64,000 nucleotides of DNA, taken from positions 29,967,681 to 30,031,680 of the forward strand of contig NC_088786.1 in the NCBI RefSeq assembly GCF_949628265.1. Reading direction: 5' to 3'. Each line of letters starts with the position of its first letter. The stretch's first letter is position 1. The stretch comes from Cloeon dipterum (Eukaryota > Arthropoda > Insecta > Ephemeroptera > Baetidae). The notes beneath the pieces were generated by a model, which saw only the letters and a program-made list of their open reading frames with translations, had not been told where the DNA came from and ran no database searches. This document shows positions 52,017 to 64,000 of the stretch, piece after piece. Both the position numbers and the translations under genes were made by a program.

Positions 52017-55000
52017 CTGAAACCAACAAAAGCAATTCGTCAGATATGAGGTACACTAATTGGGTTTTTTAAAAGGAGAGAGAACGAAGCAAATAAAAGG
52101 GTCAGACCTGATAGGAAAAGAGAAAGTGAAATAACTGTGGAAAAATGTACTCGTGAGTACTGGCGGAAGTTGACTTTTCGACTGTCCTAAAAGGAAAGCA
52201 ACTGTGCAAATACACAAGTGCAGCAAAATGTCACAAAATTATAGGAAAGTAAACAGCAAGCGGAAGTTAGGCGCGGAGGATGAACACCACTAACAGCAAA
52301 AGTTGAGGTTCATAATCACTGTGCCTTTTTTTATCACGGCCACAAGGATATTGCGGCAAGATAAATACATATATGGAGAGGGACAGGTGGGAAACCCTTA
52401 CAATTAGATCACCACATGTTTGCGCGAAAAGAATGTATCACTTAACTTTTTGTTTGTCCACCAAACAAGAATGTTTATCAAAAATGCTATCAATATTTAG
52501 TCTACACTTTTATCAATTTTACTAGAAGTATGCTACCGCAGGTGTAACTCTCAAGTGCTAAAACCGTGATTTACTTCATGAGTATATACGTACACCGTGC
52601 TTTGATTTCAAAAGACTATATAGCAATGCGATTTAGAGCATGTGAGGTTACAAAGAGGACCGAAAATCTGTGTCACGAGCGTTGCATGTGATGTCGTCTC
52701 GTGCGAATTATTTAAGCGGACAACTCTCACCGAATAAGTATACATATTTTCTGAACAAGATTCACATTGCACAGTAATGACACACGCTACGTAGCCATCA
52801 AGGTTGAGAACAAAGAGCACGCGATCGTGATTTGTATTCAGGCCCCGAATCAGAATTGATGACGATTTGGTGACCACAGAGGCCAAAAGATATAGGTTCA
52901 AGAAATTATTATCATTCAATAGGATATATATGACGAAAATCGAGTATTTCGGCTGAAAAATAATCGACTTTATTCTTGCATTGTCAAACGTACGTGAATT
53001 TATCTGAACCAAACCGTAAAAAAGAAGGATTCGGCTCAATTCAAGGTTAAGGTTGAGGAATTGATAAAGCAATCTAAAGTAATTGATTGAATGATAAGCA
53101 GAGTCCCGTTGTAATTGTAATAAGCAGATTTTTACTGCAGCAAATGAGAGAATTCAATGTTTTATGGTTTAATATTGATCTACCAAAAGAAGCAATAATT
53201 GTCGATAGAAATTTAAAAAAAAATATATGAAGTAAAAGACCATTCTGTATTCAGTCATCATCCTATCGTAGAAGATGAAAGTCATGAGAACAACCAAACA
53301 GTCTGCCGGCACACGCGAGTATTAAATTTCTCACGTCGGAGACCAGAAAACACACATATGGCTCCGCCAATTTGCTCCCACCTCTGCAAAGATGCTAATA
53401 AATCGAAAAAGGTCGTCGGGCGGAAATTTCCGTTTCACGCCTCATTGGTCTCGTGCAAGTGAAACAAAAGCCGTCAAATTGGTTAGGCCCGGCGTTGTTC
53501 AAGATCGAGCGGACTAATGGAGAGGGACCGAAGGCCGAGGTGCAAATATAAATATATATGCATTATTGCATGCATTCGTAAGTGACTCATTCGCCGCGGA
53601 CCTTGAACGACGTGCCGAAAGAGTTACCGGCGCCACGGTCATGCGATTCCCCTTCGCAGCAAGGCGCAACCGAGCAGGACAGGTGCTATATTAAATTGCC
53701 TGTCTCTCAGGCTGACCAGACCGACGCCTGGCTGACAATGAGAGAGTACTCGCCTCCATAATGTCTATTCCGGCAGCAACAAAACATGCACCAATTTGAA
53801 AAGCGTACGGTTCGCTGGCCAACTTGATTGAGAAGAAGATTTGTCTACTCAAATTGCATTCAGACAAGTTTGTTCCAATGGTTACAGTGAAAGAAATGTT
53901 TCTGACTCCAGAGTAAAATTGGCAAAGAACGTAACGGAGGTGTTAAAATCCAGGGCTGTACAATTCCAGAATAATTCCCGATGAACTTGATCTAATAAAG
54001 GCCCAAAGAAATTTTTTGATCAGATCTATGAAATAAATAAGATCCAGCTTTCTCCGTGAGGCGTGTTGAATTTAATTTTTAATCCTCAATTTCTCTGTTC
54101 TTCAAGCCGAGCTCCTGAATTCCGCGGTAAAGTGGCGATCTAAACCGCACAAATTCACGTAATTGCGGAGAAATTCTCAAGCGCATAGGGATTATTATTG
54201 GAGGCTAATTTTGACGTAAGCGCACATTAGACGGCGAGGAGAAAGATCCAGTCGGAATGTGTTCGTTTGACCCGCATCACAAAAAGTGCCGCCGGCTGTT
54301 TGCAGGAGCACCCATCAGTTTTTTCGACTGACTTGTTCATTTGCCGGCGAACCCGTTAGATCGAATGAGCACTCAAACTCAAGCGTCATAACACAAAACA
54401 GCAGCCGCGAGAGATGCGACGCTGTTGGCGAGCGCCTACCAAAAAAGGTAACAATGATCGGAATTAGTTGCGAGTTGCGAGGCGAGAGTGTATTATGACG
54501 AGCGAAATAACGAAGCCAATTTGATTAGACTCTATGCTGGTAGTGTAAAAAAATAAATTGTGGCGAACGAGCTCCATTTAATTCCTTACTTGGGTAATAA
54601 AAAGGGCATTGCCTTCTAGCCTGCCTTATGCTAGGACTTCTATAATTTATTTACTATGATTAAAATTAATTTAGGACATCTTTCAAAACCAGTTTTGGGT
54701 CCTTAAAAATAAATATTCACGTACCGGTTCTTTGAAGTTTTTAACTCGCACGAAAATTTTCTGGTACGTGCGTTCAAATGCAAATTTTGGCGAAGTGTGC
54801 GCATAATATTATGTTATTTTTCGAGTCACGATACCAATTTCGTCATTCGCACTACTTATCGTGTCAAATTGAGGTTAAAGTATATTAAAGGTTCAGAAAA
54901 TGTCGTGAATTTTACGACCTGGCGCCACGAAAGATCGACTCGTGGCGGCAGCAAAGGTCAATAGTTGTTGGCGATGAATATGAACCCTCGCTACTTTTTA

Positions 55001-58000
55001 ATTAAAAGATAACTCTCAAGACGCCAGGATTCGCAGACATTCTGTGATTTGAGTTTAATGCCTCACAATAATATTTTGAAAAGTTTACGAGTTTTGATGA
55101 AAATCAGTCAGCATATAATTGGAAATGTGGTTCGAATTTGCTCTAAAATTATTAAAATAGTTGCTTTTTACACAATCTAGACACTTGAAATTTCCTGATT
55201 CCTGACTACAGAAAAAAATTTGTACTAAAACTAAACGTATTAAATTACGTCTGAAATAAGCAACTCACAATTAATTGGACCTTTGTGCGTTGTTCTTAGC
55301 ATCGCTCAATGGACCAGCTTCTTGATTCATGAACAATAGTTAAGTGAAATAAAAAATACAAGTGCGCAAGAAGTTATCGCAGCACTCAACTCAGCTCCAC
55401 TTCCGGTTCTGGCTGCTCTGGTTTCAAACTGCGGCTGGCGAACTTTATATTTATTTATATTTGTAACACGACACTATATCCGCGATAATATGAATGCTGG
55501 CAGAAATACTTATGCAAGCGGCTAGATTAATCACTCTACGCGTGCGTTCGTGGGCTGCAGTGTGCGCGGCAAAGGTCGATCGAGAGGAAAAGAGAGCGTT
55601 GGATTTGGAAATTTTCCGCTCGATCGCAAGGTGACCGTGGCACTAAATATGTTTTGTGTGCAAGGCGGCCAATTGCCGGAAGAAACGCGCAGGAAATCCG
55701 TCCTACTCGATTCATTGCAGGTCCATCGCTAAGAACAACAGCGCCGCGTTACAAGGTCGATGCCTGATTTCTATGTTTGTTGCTCGCGCTCACGATCAAT
55801 AATTTACTGCTGATTTCAAGTCATGAGTAATGGGAATCATTGTACAAATTTTGAGACATCCACACAGGCATACGAACGACGAGTGTTTTTACTAAAAAGG
55901 CAAGATGACACACGCCCATGACGAGTGCGATGTGGTCATTTGAACCAAGACGTGCGTGCGAGCGAATAAGGTTAACACACTCTAAACATTTAGTGTTTAG
56001 TGTATATTGACCGACCAAGGCTAGAAAAAGTAAATGAGACTTAAAAAATATAGTTGTGAGATTCATGCGATTGATCTTGTTTTTTGAGCTTCTTTACCAT
56101 GAGAATATTAGAAAAAGGAACCTAGCAGCACAATTAAAAGTAACAATAAATATGTTAAGCAACTTGAACATTTGTAGTCAATAACAAAGCTTATTTATAT
56201 TTGGACTTGGAAGCTTTAGTTTAATCATTTCCAACTTTGATGAACCCATATTTTATTTTGGGTTTTCATTGATGCTCTCATCTAACAAAATGGTTTTAAT
56301 GCTTTATTAAACACTCTGGGATTGTGTACAACTGAAGTTGTTGTCTTGTTTGCTCTTGGGTCACTTTAAATTCACAGAATCATAGTTCAATTATGGATGA
56401 ATATTTAAAAGGCACCATTTAGAACACTATTGGAAGCTTGCGTAAGCTTATTTTGCTTTAGAAATAGAAGAATCAACATGATTTTAATGCACAGGGTACA
56501 CACAGGAGGACACAGCCTCGCAGTGGGTTTAGCTTAAGATTATGCCGAATTAATGGCGAATTGGTTCTTGCATAAGAAGCTTTCAGAAATTCCGATGAGA
56601 ATCACGAGGGACTGTTTTAGCATGCCTTTTTGCTTTCAAAATAATAATTGCTGCTTTTCTCTTCAATTTTACGTCTTGATTTTCATTCTTCAGCGATTTA
56701 AGCTCCTTTTGCTCGCACTTATCCATAATCTCGATTAAAAATTTCACTATCAATTAAAAATTGAGGTATACGAAATCATGGACCAGTCTATTTGCACTAT
56801 ACTGGCTTCCGTTACTTTCCTTTGGAGAGTACAACTATTCAAAGACGGGACTCAACTCATTTTCATAAGAATCGGACAGCCAAAATAGTCCATTGCCACG
56901 AAGAAACACTGTCTAAACGCCTTTCTTTTCCGCCTTCTTTATCTCACACAAATGTAGAGCAGCCGCGCCAAATTAACAAAGCGCACGTTGACTTTAGCAT
57001 GAGCGTTAAAACAAACAAAGTGCAGTAACTTTGGAGACAAACAACAGTCCGTTGTTCGTTTGAATACAAGTGCGACAAAAGTTGACTCTAAGGGTCCAAA
57101 AGGAGAAAAAATTCATCCAGTCGTGTTGGACTGTGGAGTGGACAAACAATTTTTCAAGCAACTTTCTCCTGCGCGACTGGACCGATTCGCTGCTGCTACC
57201 TTACTTGCAAACCGGCTTTTAAGTGAGAGAGCAAAATCGCTCATCGGAAATTAAGCGTGACGTGCAGCACAGGCTCGGCAATTCTACGTAACTGAGGAAT
57301 AAATACGCAGTCCCTCCACTTTGCTCGCGGAAAGATGCAAATTGCCGAGTGAATACTTCTTATATACACGTAGTACACACATGCTTTTAAAACGTAAACG
57401 CCGCAGATTGTTAAAAGCACTTGTCATGCACTTTCACTGTTGGCGGCACGCGGACGCTTAAGTCTGCTCTCTGCCCATTCAATCAGGCACAGCTCCATGC
57501 AAATAACGGCCGTGTTCAATTGAAACTCAGCGAAATGTCTTAAAATGTGTTGATTTATAAATAGATTGATTTAAATTGATAAAAAAACGCGGGCTTGTAA
57601 GTTGGGTTGCGTTTGCGTTCAAATATCGTTCAAAAAGTTTCAATTGCATCAAAATATAAAATATGTTTAACCTTTTTATTATAATTTAATGAGCAGGAAA
57701 TTAGCCTTTATACACAATTTATTTACGCTTTAGCAACAAATTATAAAATATTAGTTTTTGAATTTTAAGTGCATTTTCAAGATTTAACTTTTCATTCTAG
57801 CCGATTCCTATGTTGGATATTTTATTAATTCCGCACGAAAACGAAGCATTTATTTTTTATATTCTTTTGTAAATAAAATGTCTCAGTCATTAACAAATAA
57901 TAATCATTAACAATAATGGTATTTCTATTAATTTACCATAATATATTTTATGGTTGTTTGAAAGTAATCGTCTATGGCTTCAATAACGTTTCAGAAATTA

Positions 58001-60410
58001 TATTAATTTCTTTCCTCCACAAGAAACGACTTAATATTCAAGAGCTGTCACAGTCATCATCACCACCACCGTCGCCTCTCTTCATTTAAGCCAGTTGCCA
58101 CAGACGACAATGAGCACAAACAATTTTTTTCCGTCTCTAAGCCCAGACAACAAGGCGTCGCCACTAAGGATAAAAATGCCAACTTCTTTCGCACGCATGC
58201 AAAATTCAGAACACGTCACCCAGCTCGTGCCCCGTTGCGCACTGCGTGTTTAGAATTTTCGACACTATATGATAACAATGCGCAAACTGATTCCAACAAC
58301 TGATTCATTGGCACCCAACTGATTTGCCTGGCAAATATGCACTGAATCCCAATGCGCATCAAAACACTGATGAACGTGCCAGAAAAACAACACGGAAATG
58401 CTAAAGCGACGTCTACAAGCAATTTTGTTTATTTATTTATGTTGACAAAGGCTCACAGGAACATCTCTCTGCAGCGCTTCAAGGGAATTCCCACAATACT
58501 GAAGGACCCTAAGGATTTAACATTATTTCCCACACACTTGCAAAGCTTCTCTTTCATTCTCTGACAGCAGGGGCGTTTTAGTCTAAAGTTGTTTTAGTCA
58601 CTTCATTGCTCCACTCACTGCATTGTAAAAGGTAGCGCGGGCTAATTATGGCGTTGCCGCGTGCGTGGGATTTCTGGAAGACTGCATGCACGGTTGCATA
58701 TAGGTATTATGCACTTTTCTGACACGCTTTCTCAAGCGAAACAGCTAAGAGAGTGTCTTGAATTCGGCGCACGGATTGGATTTAAATTTAATTCCAGGTT
58801 CTACCAATCGAAACCAAGATATGAGGGAATCATTTTAAAACTAAAAGCTTCCTTGCTCAATTCTGTTCTAGCAGAAATGAAAACAAAATCAAATAGCAAA
58901 AACTATTTGCAAATTTTAAAGGGCAAGAAATATCAGAATGGCTGTTCAAGAAATTGAGTGGTATAATAGGGAAAATTCCTTGCTAATCCACGACAAAAAC
59001 AATTTTGGCTTTTCAAAAATTTCTTACCAATTCACGCATTTGAAATTTCCATTTCAAAAAACTCGCATGTCGGAGAGGTTACGTTGTAACAAAGCATCAA
59101 CTAATGGAATATTTATATTTCCAGTTACATAACAAACCATGCAAACGCTAACTTAACCTCTTTTTCACTGATGTGAGTGCAAGATAAAGTTTGTTTTATA
59201 TAGAGTTTGAAGGTAAAAATTCTATTTTTATTGCTTTCCTTAGACTGAAAACCTACTGACTTGGCCCATTCAATAGAAATTCTTGTGGATCATTTATTTT
59301 ATTCTATAAAGAATTTGTACCAATTACTGAAGCAGTTGAAGCGATCACTCGAAACACTTCGTTCATCAAAATCGCGCGCTCAAAATCCATTGTCAGCGCG
59401 CAGAGATGAATATAGTGTGCGCGCAATTATCAATTTAGAAAGTTGGCGCGGTGGCTTTTTTATATATTCCGTTTCTCCGCGGCTTTTAATATCATTAGAG
59501 AGGAATTCGAGAGGAAGTAAATTCGTTCACGCAGTTTGGCAATGCACGCCGGCGCTCGCCGTCGCCGGCTATTTAAGGCCAACTAAGCAACTTATCGAAA
59601 CCAACAGGTTTTTGCCTCGCGGAGAAAAATGCCTTCAGGCGCACTTCGTCCTCTCATTCAGTTGCAGCGTAGCGTGGCTTTCCAAGAGAATTCCGTGAAA
59701 TACCGAATTAGGGACGACTTCCAGCGAGACAAGGCATATTTTGACAGCCATCATGATCAAGCGTTTACAATTAATGTGAATGAGGCAAACAAAAAATTGA
59801 ATAGCTGAATATATAAAAAATTGTGCCTGTCTTTTTAAAGAAATCAAAACGTGCAAGGAGGTTTGAAAGAAATATAAAATAGAGTTGAGCGTTGCTGTTG
59901 AATAATTTTGAAAAATATTATTTGCATAATATTTGCACAATTTATTGCTGAATCAAGTTGCAAAATAAAACCTGTTTTAATGCAATGCGTGTAATATCAA
60001 TATCATGCACATCATGCATAGCATAAACAATGCAATTAATTTAAATTCAGCGAGAAACATTGCGGAAAAGTGTTGGTGTAGTTACGATTTTTAAATGCCG
60101 CTTTCAAGACTTGTTTTCTCCTCTGATTCCTTTTAAAATTCAAATTAATTCACGGTGGAGCACGCAGCTAGTACACGGGATCGACAAATTGAAAGAAAAG
60201 CGAAAGCTCGATGCATTCACGTATCATTTCTGGGTCACACGGGTAGTTGAGGCGCCGCGATGTAAGATATAATATGATATAACGCCGCACAATAATAATT
60301 GAACCGACTGACTGCTGAATGCGAGAGCGGAGAGAGGGCGGACACTCGATTCGGCCGGAGCACACGCTTGACGTAATCTCACCTTTGCAATTATTGCGAC
60401 CTGGCAGGCT
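52017..60410. other. Noncoding DNA between FRRS1 and the bHLH gene
   Basis: No exon recognised over about 8.4 kb. The FRRS1 leader exon should lie somewhere just upstream of 52,016 but could not be placed. GC-richer islands lie at about 53,330-53,800, 54,110-54,500, 55,380-55,760, 57,140-57,520, 58,030-58,260 and 59,350-59,700. The 154-codon minus-strand frame at 52,608-53,072 and the 145-codon plus-strand frame at 59,261-59,698 show no domain or splice-supported extension. Confidence 0.55.
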
Positions 60411-60700
60411 GGCAGCAGCAGGTGCCGCGAACACTCGCACCTGTAACACGCCTTGCGCTCGGGCGTCACAGCCGACCTGGACGATTCACCGTCCTGGCAG
60501 CTCCCTGAGAGGTCGAAGGGCTAGATTTGCCCACCTGGCGCCCGCACAGCTGAAACACACGAAACGCAGGCCACACCTAAACGGCACCTTCCTGCACGCT
60601 GAGAACTGAGACTGGATGGAAAAAGCCAAACACAAAACCCACTCGCCGCGGCCACGGCCAGTTCCTCTCCCTCCAGAGACCCCCACTCACCTCACCTGCC
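60411..60700. promoter_or_regulatory. E-box-rich GC island (candidate enhancer or promoter)
   Basis: Five strong E-boxes fall within 280 bp: CAGGTG at 60,419, CACCTG at 60,438, 60,532 and 60,693, and CAGCTG at 60,547. The segment is the core of the most GC-rich island in this half of the window (about 60,160-60,860), about 2.5 kb beyond the 3' end of the bHLH gene. Short frames open on both strands carry no domain. Either an enhancer bound by bHLH or zinc-finger (Snail/Zeb-type) factors, or a CpG-rich promoter, is possible. Confidence 0.4.
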
Positions 60701-60859
60701 GGTGCGTTGTTTGTTTGCCTGTCTCGCACTCCTTCTCTCAAGCGTTCTCCACTCTCCTCGCAAGAATTAACCAATATTCTACTTCTCCTGCAGCGTTTGC
60801 AAGGAAAGGAAAACTCTGCGAACTCGGCAAGGTGAAAAAATTAGACTTCTTGGAATGAG

Positions 60860-62990
60860 CGTAGCTCATTTTGCGTGCATGGCTATTTAAAATAAAAATT
60901 AATGCTAAATGCGCTAAATAAGACAAAGTGCTACTTTTCTATTGATTTGTTTTTACTGGCAGAAATAATACCCATGAGAGGCGATGATGAAAAACATTTC
61001 AAGTCCGGATCGGATTTCCCAATCGCAAGAATTGCTGACTCTCATTGTCAGTCCGGCTAAATGACTCATTGTCAGAGATATAATATAGTAGTTTTTAATT
61101 ATAATTACTTATTATTAGTGTTTGAAATATTTTCTCTCTGGTTTCATTTTCTCTTTCCTTTTCAGTGTTACTTGTGTATAAAATGAGATATCTTTTACTA
61201 ACCAGGAAAAGTTAGACAGAAAAGAAAAAATTATCTCTGCGTATTTTTTAATTTGGTTTGAACGAGTCTTGTTGGTATATATGTGCGCTCGCTATAGTTG
61301 CGCAAAAAATGTACTGTTCAAATCGTTTTTCTTTATTAATAATTAAATTGGTATTTTTTAAAATTTCCATCTAAAATATGGAAAATTTCACCTTCCTGCA
61401 ACTTTCAAATTGAAATTATGTTGAGTTATTTGAAATTTGTGCGTTGGCTTTTCACAGATAAGACTCCAAATATAGAAACACTGCACTGCAAAGCTCAGCA
61501 TTATGTTTTGTTTCAATTTTTTAAGGCATTTTGCCAAAACGTAATTATCTCTGCTCGCTTTTTTCCCCTTGATTTCTGTTTTTCTTTTTTTACCTAGAAG
61601 GGCAAACAGCGGACTGTTTGACCCTGTTGGTTTGTAATGATTTCCTTCCTAAAAATCAATAAATTTCTCATTTACATGCTACAATGCACGCACACACTTG
61701 ACTTTCCTACTCTCAAATTCCGTGTCCATTCAGTTCTACTGTATGCTATTCCCATGCGTCCTAACTCAAGCGAATAATTGACCCATTTTTTCCAAATCGA
61801 TTTCCCTTGCGCTGAAAGCATGCATGAACCCCAACCCTATACGGGCTGCATGCCGATTAAAATTATTCATCACACAAGTTGTTTGTGAGGCACTAAACGC
61901 TAAATCATTTAAGTGATCCAGCAGTGTTAAAGCGCCGCGCGTCATCGCTGCAAGTAGTCGATAAAAGCGCGTAGTTTTATCCATGGGAGAAATCACATGC
62001 ACGACACTTGATGTAGAGCCCGTAGAGCAAACACCAACCAAAACAACGCTTTTTTTTATCCAAAATCAGAAGGACGACCAGACTATAAAATTTTTATAAC
62101 TGGATCGCTATTTGGTGACCTTAACTTCGTGTTCATTTATTATAGGGATATATTAATTTAGGATGGGGTTTATCAAACTTTAAATTAGTGCATTAGTGCC
62201 ACCATAAAGACTGAGAGCCGAACAGAGCCAAATAAAGAAGAATTCTAGTGTCTTGAAAGAGGATTGCGATACGTTTTGATTTTCTATTTCCATGATACGT
62301 TTCCTAGACAGAAAAACAAAGTCTTTAGATGTGGTGGCCCGATTTTTGTAGATTCTCTGCGTCTTAACAATGAGCAGCGTTTTTTTCGTCGACTGGCTAA
62401 ATCTCTGAAGGCTTCTCCGCCACTGCTTGATTCGTGTGTCATTCATGGGTATTTTTTTTTTGTAAAAGTACGACTCCGTTCTGATTTTAAAACATGTTGA
62501 TAAGAACATCAAAAAACATATTCCCTGAAAGTGTCAGCCAGATAGCTCATTTAGTTCTGCTGAAAACCGGTATAACCTGAAGAAAACTCATGTTTTGGAT
62601 TTTTTATTCTCTCCTCTGTTATTCCAAATTGCAATATAAAGGTGATTTCTTCACTATCTGACCTAATTTGTGATGGGGAACAACTTTCCTTTGCAACAAA
62701 TTTTTGTTCAGTTCATTAACTTTAGAATTAAAAATTAAATTAAATTTTTATCAAATTGGAACAAATTTTTCTGAAGTATATATCTATTAATATTTTATCA
62801 GTGCAAATGAAACACGAATCGATTCCACTTTTCTTAACACCTACATATTTATTGCATTATACAGCAGTATGAAGAAAATTCTCCAGATCAATATTTCTTC
62901 AGTATATTGTTTATACACTTAAAACGCCTATGTAAAGTTTATTCGAAGCAAAAACTAAAGTTTATCTATTGACACATTAAGTGGCAATTT
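60860..62990. other. AT-rich noncoding DNA
   Basis: AT-rich DNA without a recognisable exon. The 110-codon minus-strand frame at 62,180-62,512 has no family resemblance. A small GC-richer patch lies at about 61,790-62,040. Confidence 0.55.
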
Positions 62991-62997
62991 GTTTTTC

Positions 62998-63003
62998 TTT
63001 ATT
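62998..63003 (-). terminator. HLH3B: Candidate poly(A) signal for the bHLH gene
   Basis: AATAAA on the minus strand, overlapping a second copy, lies about 215 bases after the bHLH stop codon. It is the first clear signal downstream. Confidence 0.5.
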
Positions 63004-63215
63004 TATTTACAAATGAGACTAGATGAATTCTCATCCATTACTTTCGATCTATACACTAGACCACTTGTAAAGCTAAAACAACACGTGAATGTTGATATTC
63101 ACTTAATGATTTACACCGTTTATGATAATGCTTAAACGTATTTTGTTGAATATTCCGGATCAGAAAATGTTTAAAATAAAATAAAATTAAACCAATCATT
63201 AGCTGATTCATGAAA

Positions 63216-63650
63216 TTAGTGTTTTTCTATTTTGAATCGTTTTGCAGCTGGCCCATTTTCAGCGCTGCTTCTTTCCTCCGCGGGCTCCTGCTTGATTCTG
63301 CCAGTCGAGCTGATGGAATTTTGCAAATTGCCGTTTCTGTCATAGCTGCCAAGATTTTCTTGCGAATCCTGCCACTTCAGAACGTCGTCTGTGGAAATTG
63401 ATGCAAGAAAGTGAAACTTATTCGCTTCAAAAAGACAATTCGTTACCCAAAAGGCGGATGTATTTGATGGCCATCCTCAAAATTTCGTTTTTACTCAGCT
63501 TCTTGTCAGGAGGGTGGGTGGGCACGAGCTTCCTCAGCTCAGCGTATGCGCTAGTCACGTTCTGCTGACGCCACCTCTCCCTGCTATTAGTGAAAATTTT
63601 GCGCACAAGCCTCGGTGGTCCTGTTCCTAATGGAATGGGCAAGCCGGAAG
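63216..63650 (-). CDS. HLH3B: TAL1/LYL1/HLH3B-type bHLH transcription factor, 3' part only
   Basis: Two exons are visible, 63,650-63,447 and 63,388-63,216, separated by a 58-bp GT-AG intron. The stop is at 63,216-63,218. The first holds the whole bHLH domain: basic part [16 protein letters not shown], helix 1 [10 protein letters not shown], loop [12 protein letters not shown] and helix 2 [12 protein letters not shown]. This is nearly the TAL1 sequence, with [15 protein letters not shown] typical of the TAL/LYL/HLH3B group. The join gives [12 protein letters not shown], like insect HLH3B after helix 2. The tail of about 55 aa contains IKQE and FKIE, both fitting the SUMO-site pattern, and ends KIEKH. 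Such factors dimerise with E proteins on E-boxes and act in blood, vessel and nerve development in animals. The upstream exon(s) with the start codon lie to the right of the window or were not recognised. Confidence 0.93.
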
Positions 63651-63905
63651 CTGCGTTAAAAAGATAATTTTTCATCAGTGGCCATGATCATTAAATATAA
63701 TATTAATGCAGGCTTTTAATGAAAATTTATCTAACGCAGCTTTGAAATCCGTGACGGAAAATACTCATAATGTTTAAAATTCTCTTTGATTTAAATTTTT
63801 TCAGAGAAATTTTTAGCACATATCATATATTGATCTTGTGATCCTGCGTTGAGCTCTGCATGTTGTCGACCAATGCAGTAGTGCATTGCGCGGGTACAAA
63901 TTTTC
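63651..63905. other. Intron of the bHLH gene, nothing recognised
   Basis: AT-rich sequence upstream of the acceptor at 63,651-63,652. No upstream exon of the bHLH gene could be identified before the window ends. Confidence 0.5.
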
Positions 63906-64000
63906 AACCCAAACCCGCACCGAACCCGCTTATTTCGTAACGCACCCAAACCACACCCATGTCTTTTTTCAAAATTTGAACCCGCACCAAACCGCACTAC
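63906..64000. repeat. Degenerate AACCCGCACC repeat at window edge
   Basis: The motif AACCCGCACC and close variants (GAACCCGC, CGCACCCAAACC, AACCGCAC) recur about six times, with CAAATTTT/CAAAATTTG blocks next to it. The array runs past the right edge, so its full length and type (tandem or part of a transposon) are unknown. Confidence 0.7.

Noticed and set aside
52608..53072. 154-codon minus-strand frame upstream of FRRS1
   Set aside because: Hydrophobic stretches could suggest a membrane protein, but composition follows the AT-rich DNA. No homology or upstream promoter was recognised.
59261..59698. 145-codon plus-strand frame
   Set aside because: No recognisable domain. It crosses an AT-rich to GC-rich boundary without any change expected of coding sequence.
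1..64000. tRNA genes, rRNA, CRISPR arrays, viral insertions, bacterial-type defence systems
   Set aside because: No B-box with matching cloverleaf, no spaced identical repeats, and no viral or bacterial protein families were recognised in the frames read by eye. A tRNAscan and translated database search would be the decisive test.

Overview
The window looks like nuclear DNA from an arthropod, most likely an insect. This rests on gene content (insect-type FRRS1 homologue, cytoplasmic MetRS, HMG20, and an HLH3B/TAL-type bHLH factor), on very short GT-AG introns (58 to about 100 bp), and on AT-rich intergenic DNA with microsatellites and small non-autonomous transposons. The species cannot be fixed from sequence alone. 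No tRNA, rRNA, CRISPR array, virus or bacterial-style operon was seen.

Layout. (1) 1-40 kb: about 40 kb in which I found no convincing protein-coding exon. It alternates between AT-rich DNA and GC-richer islands of 250-800 bp every 1-2.5 kb. It also holds GA/CA/TG/AGC microsatellites, a short inverted-repeat element (11,191-11,332), a cluster of three 31-nt palindromes (12.3-12.56 kb), and at least three copies of a SINE-like repeat. (2) 40.4-41.7 kb, + strand: a complete six-exon HMG20A/B homologue (331 aa). (3) 41.9-46.8 kb, - strand: a complete 14-exon cytoplasmic methionyl-tRNA synthetase (996 aa) with three WHEP domains at its C-terminus. It converges tail-to-tail with HMG20. (4) 47.39-48.77 kb: a transposon-like element with 89-bp, almost identical terminal inverted repeats and nested internal inverted repeats, but no transposase. 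(5) 49.35-52.01 kb, - strand: a complete 11-exon ferric-chelate reductase 1 homologue (629 aa: signal peptide, Reeler, DOMON, cytochrome b561). (6) 52-63 kb: a second, 11-kb noncoding stretch with GC islands, including an E-box-rich one at 60.4-60.7 kb. (7) 63.2-63.65 kb, - strand: the last two exons of a TAL1/LYL1/HLH3B-type bHLH gene whose 5' part lies beyond the right edge.

How the parts relate. The three complete genes form a compact cluster of a chromatin factor, a housekeeping translation enzyme and a membrane redox enzyme. They share no obvious pathway. The long noncoding stretches on either side resemble the surroundings of developmental regulators, and the bHLH gene at the right edge is one. 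All gene models were built by hand by joining GT-AG introns so that reading phase and family homology continue. Every junction given below keeps the frame. I found no clear candidate for a wholly new biological system. The best leads are the WHEP triplication, the nested inverted-repeat element, the palindrome cluster and the island architecture.
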